Shown here: positions 1-5,780 of the stretch, one piece after another
Numbering within the stretch: position 1 is the stretch's first letter
Layout of the letters: every line of letters starts with the position of its first letter
Source of the DNA: CAYTCZ01 sp964436315
Lineage (GTDB): Bacteria > Actinomycetota > Thermoleophilia > Gaiellales > Gaiellaceae
Assembly: GCA_964436315.1 (NCBI GenBank)
Contig: CAYTCZ010000192.1
Span: 1-5,780 of the forward strand
Direction of reading: 5' to 3'
Length of the DNA: 5,780 nucleotides
Made by a program: the position numbers and the translations under genes
The notes under the pieces: model-generated
Database searches by the model: none
What the model was told of the DNA's origin: nothing
Seen by the model: the letters and a program-made list of their open reading frames with translations, nothing else

Positions 1-1273
1 GGAGCGTGTCGTGCGTCCAGCCCATGTCCCACTTCAAGCCAAAGCCGAGGCCGCCGAGATACGTCGGTCGCGAGACCATCGGCCAGGCAGTCGATTCCTC
101 GGCGATCGTCTGCACATCGGGATGTCGCTCGTAGACATGCTCGTTCAGACGTCGTAGGAAGCTGATGGCTTCGAGGTTCTCGCGTCCGCCGTGCTTGTTC
201 GGGATCCACTCGCCCTCCTCCCGGGAGTAGTCGCGATAGAGCATGGAGGCCACGGCATCTACCCGAAGCCCGTCGATGTGGTAGCGGTCGAGCCAGAAGA
301 GGGCACTCGAGATGAGGAAGCTCTGCACCTCATTCCGGGCGTAGTTGAAGATCAGGCTGTCCCAGTCGGGGTGGCGACCCTCGCGAGGGTCCGCGTGCTC
401 GTAGAGATGCGTCCCGTCGAAGTACGCGAGGCCGTGCTCGTCGGCGGGGAAGTGGGAGGGCACCCAGTCGAGGAGGACGCCGATGCCGGCCTGATGGAGG
501 GCGTCGACGAGCTCCATGAATTCCGTTGGCGACCCATGCCGGCTCGTCGGAGCGAAGTAGCCGGTCGTCTGGTATCCCCAGGAACCGTAGAACGGGTGCT
601 CCATGATCGGCACGAACTCGACGTGCGTAAACTCGAGCGACCCGACATACTCGACGAGCGACTCGGCGAGCTCCCGGTAGCTCAGAGAGCGGTTCTGTTC
701 CGCGGGTGCCCGTCGCCAGGAGCCGAGGTGCACCTCGTAGATGCTGACGGGGGCCGCTAGCCCGTTTCGCTCGGAGCGTGTGCTGATCCACTCGTCGTCA
801 TGCCAGTCGTAGTCGAGCTGGCAGACGCGCGAGGCGGTACGGGGAGGTTCTTCGGCAGCAAAGGCGAACGGATCCGCCTTGTCGACGCGGTAGCCGGCGC
901 GCCGCGAATGGATCCGGTACTTGTAGAGCGCTCCGATGCCGAGCTCCGGAACGAAGCCGTGCCAGATTCCAGAGTCGGCGCGCGCGTGAAGCCAGTGTCG
1001 GTCACCGACCCAGTCGTTGAAGTCACCCACGAGCTCAACGCGCTCGGCGTTCGGTGCCCAGACAGCGAAGTGTGTGCCCGATCGGCCGTCCAGCTCGACC
1101 GTATGGGCGCCGAGTTTCTCGTACAGATGGAAGTGGCTCCCCTCGTTGAAGAGGTGCAGGTCGTAGTCAGTGAGTAGTCGCTCTCCCGTCTCGAGGACGA
1201 GAGACGTCTTCGGAGCACGGCCCTTCCTGGGGCCCGAGCCGGCCTTTGTACTCCCGGATCGCTTACGAGCCAT
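1..1273 (-). CDS. glgB: 1,4-alpha-glucan branching enzyme GlgB, 3'-partial
   Basis: GlgB (GH13) cuts alpha-1,4-glucan chains and rejoins them as alpha-1,6 branches, the last step of glycogen synthesis including the GlgE route. Reading the minus strand from the ATG at 1273 gives 424 open codons to the window edge, with no stop or frameshift; about 200-300 C-terminal residues (GH13 region IV His-Asp and the beta domain) lie outside. Domains are a basic tail (1-22), the conserved DLHLFNEGSHFHLYEKLGAH (38-57), a CBM48-type module from about 60 to 150 (GTHFAVWAPNAERVELVGDFNDW at 66-88), and the barrel from about 175 (PVSIYEVHLGSWRR). Catalytic motifs are region I DWVPSHF (269-275), region II DGLRVDAVASMLYRDYSR with nucleophile Asp339 (bases 257-259), and region III TIAEEST with acid/base Glu392 (98-100). 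The 53-residue spacing matches what I recall for E. coli GlgB (405/458). The start is the only ATG or GTG between the in-frame TGA at 1358-1360 and the family core; a TTG at 1337-1339 is a weaker alternative. The frame overlaps the malQ end by 11 bases. Confidence 0.96.
   Translation of the reverse strand, partial: MARKRSGSTKAGSGPRKGRAPKTSLVLETGERLLTDYDLHLFNEGSHFHLYEKLGAHTVELDGRSGTHFAVWAPNAERVELVGDFNDWVGDRHWLHARADSGIWHGFVPELGIGALYKYRIHSRRAGYRVDKADPFAFAAEEPPRTASRVCQLDYDWHDDEWISTRSERNGLAAPVSIYEVHLGSWRRAPAEQNRSLSYRELAESLVEYVGSLEFTHVEFVPIMEHPFYGSWGYQTTGYFAPTSRHGSPTEFMELVDALHQAGIGVLLDWVPSHFPADEHGLAYFDGTHLYEHADPREGRHPDWDSLIFNYARNEVQSFLISSALFWLDRYHIDGLRVDAVASMLYRDYSREEGEWIPNKHGGRENLEAISFLRRLNEHVYERHPDVQTIAEESTAWPMVSRPTYLGGLGFGLKWDMGWTHDTL
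1263..1273 (-). promoter_or_regulatory. 11-base overlap, malQ end and glgB start
   Basis: The glgB ATG (1273-1271) lies eight bases before the malQ TAA (1265-1263), in a different frame (atggctcgtaa). The preceding bases (cctcaacgcgaccgacg) show no good Shine-Dalgarno sequence. This suggests coupled translation from malQ. There is no room for a terminator or promoter between the genes. Confidence 0.75.
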
Positions 1274-3338
1274 CGTCGGTCGCGTTGAGGAGCGGCTCGA
1301 GCCTTCGGGCGATGTCGACGGAGGCTGCGATCTCTTCAAGCGAGAGCCGGGCGCGCCTCACCCAGTTCGGACGCTCGTCGAGCGTCCCCGGCGTGTTCTG
1401 CGGCAATGTCTCAAGCCACAGGTCCTCGAGATTCACGAGCGCAACTGTTGCTCGGCTCGAGCCCAGATACGCGAGTGCGCCGATCAACACATCCTCGAGG
1501 TCGACCTGCGTCTCAGCAAGAAAGCCAGCTTCCCGGAGATTTCTGACCAGAGCCCGCACGAGCAACGCGCGTTGGCGCCGCTCGGCGTCCGACTCACGCT
1601 CATCGAGTAAGCCAAGGTCGACTCGCTCATCGACGTCCAGACTCTGCCAGAACGCCGCGAAGGTCGGCATGTCGTGCGTATTCAAGCTTGCGAGCGAGCC
1701 TGGCTGGATGTCCGGTAGCGAGCGAGCGTCCGCACCGAGTTCGTACTGGAGCACCGCCATCCGACCGAGGCCGTGCCGGCGCATGGACTGATTGACGGCC
1801 TCGGGCACGGTGCCGAGGTTCTCTCCGATCACCTGGGTTTCGTGGCGATGCGACTCCAGCGACAGAACGGCGTAGAGCTCCTCCGCCGGATAGCGAACGT
1901 ACACACCATCGGACGCCGGCATTCCCTCGGGTATCCAGAAGAGCCGGTGAAATGCCATCACATGGTCGATGCGGAGCGTGTCGGCAACACGCATGTGATG
2001 CTCTAGACACTCGCGGAAGTACCGGTGACCGTCGAGCCGACTCGCCTCGGGATCGAGCGGCGCGAACCCCCAGTTCTGGCCCTTGGTGAAGAACGGGTCA
2101 GGGGGAGCACCCGTCGAGACGCCAGAGACGAGCTCCCGCCGCTCCCGCCACGCGTCGTAGCCGTCCGGGTGCACTCCGAGCGGAAGGTCGAGGTAGAGCG
2201 AGGACCCGCGCGCTCGGGCTGACCCCGCGACCGCCTCGAGCTGCTCGTGGGCTATCCATTGCACAAACGCGTGATAGTCGACCTCGCCGTGGTCGACGTC
2301 GGAATCGGACAGCGTGCCCGCCTGGACGCTCGTCGGCCACCGGCGCCAGCCAACTCCATATCTGGCGCAGGCACCACGAAACCGGGCGTAATCGTGCACG
2401 ACTGGCCGCTCGGAGAGGAACTCCTGATGTGCGACGTTCCTTCGCGAGTCCTTTCGAAGCAGCGAAGAGAGTCGAGCCAGAACCTCTCGCTGGAGAGCGG
2501 CCTGCCGGCGGTAGTCGACGTGTGACCCGGACCTGAGGTGGGCGATGTCGTGAGTCGGGACGAGAGTCTCCTGCGCCCCGATCGCGGAGGAGAACTCAGG
2601 GACTCGCGTGACGTCGACGAAGAACTCGTTCCAGAGCCGGCGGCTAACTGGAGCGTAGGGACTCGGCTCACAGGGATCGTCGAGGAACGAGGCGAGGATC
2701 GGCAGGATGCCGACGATGTTGCCCCCGCGCTCCGCGAGAAGCTCGATGAGACGCTGGAGGTCTGAGAGGTTGCCGGCACCCCAGCTCTCCCGAGAGTGGA
2801 CCGCATACAGCGGAACGTAGACACCCCGACGAGCCGGGGGTTCGGCCGGATGGTGGGCACGCGGCGGCGCCGAGATGACCACGGCACGCCGGAGCCATTC
2901 GCCGCACTCGGCGACGAGCTCGTAATAGCCAGCAGGAAGGGCTTCGGGGATCTCACAGCGGACCGAACAGAATGTGCGGCCGTCAATCGTGGTCGTTTCG
3001 GTCGGCGGCTCGGATTCCCATTCCAACGAGGCGCCCGCGTCATCGCGCAGCGTGAAGCGAAGCCGATCACCGGCAGGAGCCCAGGCGAGGGCCTCACCGA
3101 TGCCTCCCCACGCGAGAATCACCGGTTGGACACCGCGTTCGTACGGAGCGTGGCGCCGGACGCGCAAGGCATCACGTGTGTCGCGCTCGTTGTCGATCGC
3201 AGCGCCGAGCGCGCGGAGCACTGCGAGCAAGGCCGCGTCCTTCGCGCGGCGCCTTCGCCCCTCCGCATCCGTGTAGCTGAGCTGAATCCTGTGGAGGCGG
3301 GCGAGCTCGTGGAGCGTGCGCTGCTCGGCATGGGTCAT
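1263..3338 (-). CDS. malQ: 4-alpha-glucanotransferase (amylomaltase), long form, MalQ
   Basis: MalQ (GH77) transfers alpha-1,4-glucan segments between malto-oligosaccharides, releasing glucose and building longer chains in the cytosol. The gene is complete at 691 residues, close to the E. coli long-form MalQ (about 694). Residues 1-60 form a helical segment typical of long MalQ (LARLHRIQLSY…ALLAVLRALGA), and about 70-160 are a beta-rich N-terminal domain. The GH77 barrel starts near 172 (RRGVYVPLYAVHSRESWGAGNLSDL). Catalytic motifs are intact: nucleophile Asp458 in LRIDHVMAFHRLFWIP (bases 1965-1967), acid/base Glu506 in VIGENLGTVPE (1821-1823), and stabiliser Asp556 in SLNTHDMPTF (1671-1673). 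Other family marks are EPSPYAPVSRRLWNEFFVDV (224-243), DLPLGV (384-389), PPDPFFTKGQNWGFAPLDP (412-430) and the C-terminal LPQNTPGTLDERPNWVRR. The ATG at 3338 gives the expected N terminus and overlaps the upstream stop; TAA is at 1263-1265. It sits between the TreS-Mak and GlgB genes, so it shares the maltose pool with TreS-Mak. No key residue is missing. Confidence 0.97.
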   Translation of the reverse strand: MTHAEQRTLHELARLHRIQLSYTDAEGRRRRAKDAALLAVLRALGAAIDNERDTRDALRVRRHAPYERGVQPVILAWGGIGEALAWAPAGDRLRFTLRDDAGASLEWESEPPTETTTIDGRTFCSVRCEIPEALPAGYYELVAECGEWLRRAVVISAPPRAHHPAEPPARRGVYVPLYAVHSRESWGAGNLSDLQRLIELLAERGGNIVGILPILASFLDDPCEPSPYAPVSRRLWNEFFVDVTRVPEFSSAIGAQETLVPTHDIAHLRSGSHVDYRRQAALQREVLARLSSLLRKDSRRNVAHQEFLSERPVVHDYARFRGACARYGVGWRRWPTSVQAGTLSDSDVDHGEVDYHAFVQWIAHEQLEAVAGSARARGSSLYLDLPLGVHPDGYDAWRERRELVSGVSTGAPPDPFFTKGQNWGFAPLDPEASRLDGHRYFRECLEHHMRVADTLRIDHVMAFHRLFWIPEGMPASDGVYVRYPAEELYAVLSLESHRHETQVIGENLGTVPEAVNQSMRRHGLGRMAVLQYELGADARSLPDIQPGSLASLNTHDMPTFAAFWQSLDVDERVDLGLLDERESDAERRQRALLVRALVRNLREAGFLAETQVDLEDVLIGALAYLGSSRATVALVNLEDLWLETLPQNTPGTLDERPNWVRRARLSLEEIAASVDIARRLEPLLNATDDGS
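3335..3338 (-). promoter_or_regulatory. ATGA stop/start overlap, treS-mak to malQ
   Basis: On the minus strand the four bases ATGA hold both the malQ ATG (3338-3336) and the treS-mak TGA (3337-3335). The bases just upstream (gagcagccagg) contain no well-spaced Shine-Dalgarno sequence, only AGG abutting the ATG. Translation of malQ therefore probably depends on ribosomes terminating on treS-mak and re-initiating. The overlap is seen directly; the coupling is inferred. Confidence 0.8.
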
Positions 3339-5780
3339 CCTGGCTGCTCGACGAGTTCGTGTATGCCCGAGACCGGAATCCGTACCCAGTCAGGCCGACT
3401 GTTGAGCTCGTAGCCGACCTCGTAGACGGCTTTCTCGAGGGTGAAGGCGGCCAGGAGGCCCCGGAGCTCTTCCTGATCACGCGGGATGAACGGGTAGCCT
3501 TCGACGCGATCGAGATACGCGCGAAGGTACGAGGCGCCGACCCACCTGTACCAGAATCGACCCCATGTCTCGAGCCTGCTCGCCTGCTCGGATGAAGCCT
3601 CGATGACTCCACGCCCGATCAGTTCTCGAAGAGCCGCATGCGTCGCGTAGTCGAACGACCTGACCATCCCGGCCACATCGCGTAGGGGCGACCGCTTCAC
3701 TCGCCGGTCAGCGAGAGACCGTGCCGGCTCGCCCTCGAAGTCGATGATGAAGAAGTCGTTTCCCGTGTAGAGAACCTGGCCGAGGTGGAAGTCGCCGTGG
3801 TAGCGCGTTCGCTGTCCGGTCAGCTTCCGCTCGAGAATGATTCGGAAGCAATCCAAGAGGTCTGGCTCGAGCGAAATCACCCGTTCGACCGCGGGTCGGT
3901 CGACCTCTGGAAGCGACGAGAGCCTTCCCCGGAGCAGCTGGATATTTCGCCGAGTTAGATTCCGCATCGACTGGTAGGCGGAGCGCTGGTACAGGGGGGT
4001 GAAATCCTCTGGGGCAAAGGCCTCGTCCGTGCGATCGGAGGCAAGTGCGATGTGGAGCTCCGCCGTCCGCCGCCCCATTAGCTCGGCCGCCTGGAGATAG
4101 GCCTCGCTCTCGGCGCGGATGAGTTCGGGAACCTCGGCCCGTGCGAGGTCGACGAAAGATGAGGTCGGGCGTTGGGGTGGGATCTCCCCTTCGTAGTCAC
4201 GGAGGATCCGCTCGAAGTAGCGGCTCAGCTCATCGAGCGTGTAGCTCCATGCATCGCCCTCGTTGGGGACGATCTCGTGCACGATCGCGAATGTCGTGGG
4301 CTCTCCCCGGCCGACGCGGTACTCGAGCGCGCCAGTGACGGCGGGGGCGTGCGAAAAATCTGTGCGGTCCGTCAGGAAGCGGCCGATCTCGAGATCGGGA
4401 TTCAGACCATCTTCGACGCGGCGAAACAGCTTCAGGATCAGCTGGTTCCCGTAGATGACCGAGCTGTTGCTCTGCTCGGCGCTCGAGACCGACGCTGCGA
4501 GCGGATCTGTTGCCTCTCCGATGATCCGGCGTAGCACTGGCGTGGGTCGACCGGCCATCGCGCCCTCGGAGCCCCGAAACCTCCGCCTTCTCCTGACCGT
4601 ATCGAGGAGTGTCTGACAGAAGTCCTGATCGTAGACCGCTTCGAACAGCACGCCCGGCTGACCGCGGAGTTCGAGCAGCGTGACGGTGGCCTGCGGCAAG
4701 TCGGAGAGAACATGCTCCATTCGCTCCTCGACGGCGATCATGAGTGGCAAGACGTACGTCTCGGGCTCCCCCTCCACGTAGTGGGCCTCGACGACCGCGA
4801 CCGCTGCGGCGGGAGCGTGCTCCATCGGCACGGGCACAACGTCGCCGAGCGAGATGGACTCGAGTCGCCTTGCCTTCCCGGCGAACCACCGTCTCCGCTC
4901 GAGGTACTGCTGGATCGCTGCTTCGAGCGGCTTCCTGGCGCGACCGCGAAACGCGTTCTCCCAGCGGCCGGCGACCTGTACGGTCGGGGGCTTGGTGTCG
5001 AGGGGCGCGCTGGGCAGCTCGACGCGGGGTACCTCGAGGGCGAACCAGTAGAACGCGTGCGGTCCCAATGTGAGGAGGTAGGGAAGCTCCCCGATCCGAG
5101 GGAAGCTCGTCTGGCCGAACAGCTCGAGCGGTTCGGACCCCTCGAACTCCGACAGATCGAGCTCGACGTACTGTGCATGTCGCGAGAGGTTCGCGACGAC
5201 GAGAACCCGTTCGTCCTCGTAACGACGGACGAACGCGAGCACCCGATGGTTCTCGGGGGTTAGGAAATCGATGCTCCCCCGGCCGAAGACCTTCGAGCGG
5301 TTGCGGAGGGAGATAAGGCGTCGCATCCAGCCGAGGAGCGATTGGGGGTTGTGCTGCTGTGCCTCCACGTTGACCGTCTCGTAGTGGAACTCCGGGTCGA
5401 TGATCACGGGGAGGAAGAGACGCTGCGGATTTCCGCGCGAGAAGCCGGCGTTTCGGTCGCTGCTCCATTGCATCGGAGTGCGAACCCCGTCGCGGTCGCC
5501 GAGGTAGATGTTGTCGCCCATCCCGATCTCATCGCCGTAGTAGATGATCGGCGTGCCGGGAAGCGACAGGAGCAGCCCGTTCATCAGCTCGATCTTTGCG
5601 CGGTTGTTTCCGAGCAGGGGAGCCAGCCGCCGGCGAATTCCGAGATTGATGCGCGCCTGGCGGTCGTGGGCATAGACCCGGTACATGTAGTCGCGCTCTT
5701 CGTCGGTGACCATCTCGAGCGTGAGCTCGTCGTGGTTGCGCAGGAAGATGCCCCACTGGCAGTTGTCGGGGATCGGCGGG
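3335..5780 (-). CDS. treS: Trehalose synthase-maltokinase fusion (TreS-Mak/Pep2), 5'-partial
   Basis: This is a bifunctional cytosolic enzyme. The TreS half (GH13) isomerises trehalose and maltose, and the C-terminal half phosphorylates maltose with ATP to maltose-1-phosphate, the donor used by GlgE. The reading frame runs off the right edge: 814 residues are visible, and about 300 N-terminal residues, including the GH13 nucleophile and acid/base, should lie outside. The ATG at 5713 is internal, because the frame stays open upstream with family sequence (CQWGIFLRNHDEL). Numbering from the first full codon, GH13 region IV is RNHDEL with the transition-state Asp at 17 (bases 5729-5731), followed by IIYYGDEIGMGDN and RTPMQWSSDRNAGFS, then a C-terminal beta domain to about residue 250. 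The maltokinase N-cap starts near 274 (YLERRRWFAGKAR). Kinase motifs are LILKLF (Lys450), GLNPDLEIGRFL (Glu464), the catalytic loop HGDFHLGQVL (Asp663, bases 3791-3793), DFEGEP (Asp680) and KRSPLRDVAGM. It ends in TGA at 3335-3337, overlapping the malQ start. The family assignment is very secure. Confidence 0.97.
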   Translation of the reverse strand, partial: PPIPDNCQWGIFLRNHDELTLEMVTDEERDYMYRVYAHDRQARINLGIRRRLAPLLGNNRAKIELMNGLLLSLPGTPIIYYGDEIGMGDNIYLGDRDGVRTPMQWSSDRNAGFSRGNPQRLFLPVIIDPEFHYETVNVEAQQHNPQSLLGWMRRLISLRNRSKVFGRGSIDFLTPENHRVLAFVRRYEDERVLVVANLSRHAQYVELDLSEFEGSEPLELFGQTSFPRIGELPYLLTLGPHAFYWFALEVPRVELPSAPLDTKPPTVQVAGRWENAFRGRARKPLEAAIQQYLERRRWFAGKARRLESISLGDVVPVPMEHAPAAAVAVVEAHYVEGEPETYVLPLMIAVEERMEHVLSDLPQATVTLLELRGQPGVLFEAVYDQDFCQTLLDTVRRRRRFRGSEGAMAGRPTPVLRRIIGEATDPLAASVSSAEQSNSSVIYGNQLILKLFRRVEDGLNPDLEIGRFLTDRTDFSHAPAVTGALEYRVGRGEPTTFAIVHEIVPNEGDAWSYTLDELSRYFERILRDYEGEIPPQRPTSSFVDLARAEVPELIRAESEAYLQAAELMGRRTAELHIALASDRTDEAFAPEDFTPLYQRSAYQSMRNLTRRNIQLLRGRLSSLPEVDRPAVERVISLEPDLLDCFRIILERKLTGQRTRYHGDFHLGQVLYTGNDFFIIDFEGEPARSLADRRVKRSPLRDVAGMVRSFDYATHAALRELIGRGVIEASSEQASRLETWGRFWYRWVGASYLRAYLDRVEGYPFIPRDQEELRGLLAAFTLEKAVYEVGYELNSRPDWVRIPVSGIHELVEQPG
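4961..5029 (-). other. Interdomain linker between TreS and maltokinase parts
   Basis: These codons encode a Pro-rich stretch (VPRVELPSAPLDTKPPTVQVAGR) between the end of the TreS C-terminal beta domain (…HAFYWFALE) and the start of the maltokinase N-cap (WENAFRGRARKPLEAAIQQYL). The frame passes through without a stop or an internal start with a ribosome binding site, so the two activities are made as one chain. In mycobacteria treS and pep2 are separate adjacent genes; here they are fused. The exact linker limits are approximate. Confidence 0.7.

Noticed and set aside
191..760. 189-residue plus-strand open frame antisense to glgB
   Set aside because: The opposite strand encodes the GlgB catalytic barrel; the antisense product resembles no family I know and has no supporting context.
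757..1218. 153-residue minus-strand frame overlapping the glgB start
   Set aside because: It is a shifted frame of glgB, Ser/Thr/Arg-rich with no domain; the true glgB frame reads through the same bases with CBM48 and GH13 motifs.
1225..1245. GC-rich partly palindromic stretch near the malQ-glgB junction, considered as a terminator
   Set aside because: It lies within glgB codons of the N-terminal tail, has no U-run after it, and would not form a clear single hairpin.
1..1273. Possible broken glgB, since several short frames cover this region
   Set aside because: Direct translation from the ATG at 1273 is open for 424 codons to the window edge with conserved sequence throughout, so the gene is merely cut by the window.
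2796..3413. 205-residue plus-strand open frame antisense to malQ and the treS-mak end
   Set aside because: It lies opposite well-conserved MalQ coding sequence, shows no family motif, and long antisense frames are expected at this GC content.
4230..5468. 412-residue open frame on the minus strand inside treS-mak
   Set aside because: It is an out-of-frame reading of treS-mak with an Arg/Pro/Ala-rich composition typical of GC-rich shadow frames; it has no recognisable domain, and the overlapping frame is a secure TreS-Mak.
1..5780. Very frequent CTCGAG/TCGAGC hexamers across the window
   Set aside because: They follow from favoured Leu, Glu, Ser and Arg codons (CTC, GAG, TCG, CGA) in coding sequence; spacing is irregular and no longer repeat unit is seen.

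Overview
The window is fully coding on the minus strand and holds three consecutive alpha-glucan/trehalose metabolism genes. In transcription order (right to left) they are a trehalose synthase-maltokinase fusion (treS-mak, its 5' part beyond the right edge), a complete long-form 4-alpha-glucanotransferase (malQ), and a glycogen branching enzyme (glgB, its 3' part beyond the left edge). There is no intergenic DNA: treS-mak and malQ overlap by 4 bases (ATGA) and malQ and glgB by 11 bases, which points to one translationally coupled operon. I see no RNA gene, mobile element, repeat array, CRISPR, promoter or terminator.

Organism: the DNA is GC-rich (roughly 60-65% by eye), with tightly packed genes and bacterial-type enzymes. 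TreS-Mak fusions are found in several GC-rich bacterial lineages, so the phylum cannot be settled from this sequence. I would only say a GC-rich free-living bacterium, possibly known only from environmental DNA.

How the genes work together: TreS interconverts trehalose and maltose, and the fused maltokinase traps maltose as maltose-1-phosphate using ATP. In the known GlgE pathway, GlgE then polymerises maltose-1-phosphate into linear alpha-1,4-glucan and GlgB adds alpha-1,6 branches. No glgE lies in this window; by analogy with known clusters it may sit just upstream of treS-mak (right of 5780). MalQ disproportionates maltose and malto-oligosaccharides, so it shares the maltose pool with TreS and Mak and could feed or recycle short glucans.

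All three proteins keep the catalytic residues that fall inside the window, and no frameshift or premature stop was found. This looks like an ordinary, intact metabolic operon. The points of mild interest are the position of malQ between treS-mak and glgB, the overlapping gene junctions, and a basic N-terminal tail on GlgB. I did not find evidence for a previously undescribed system.
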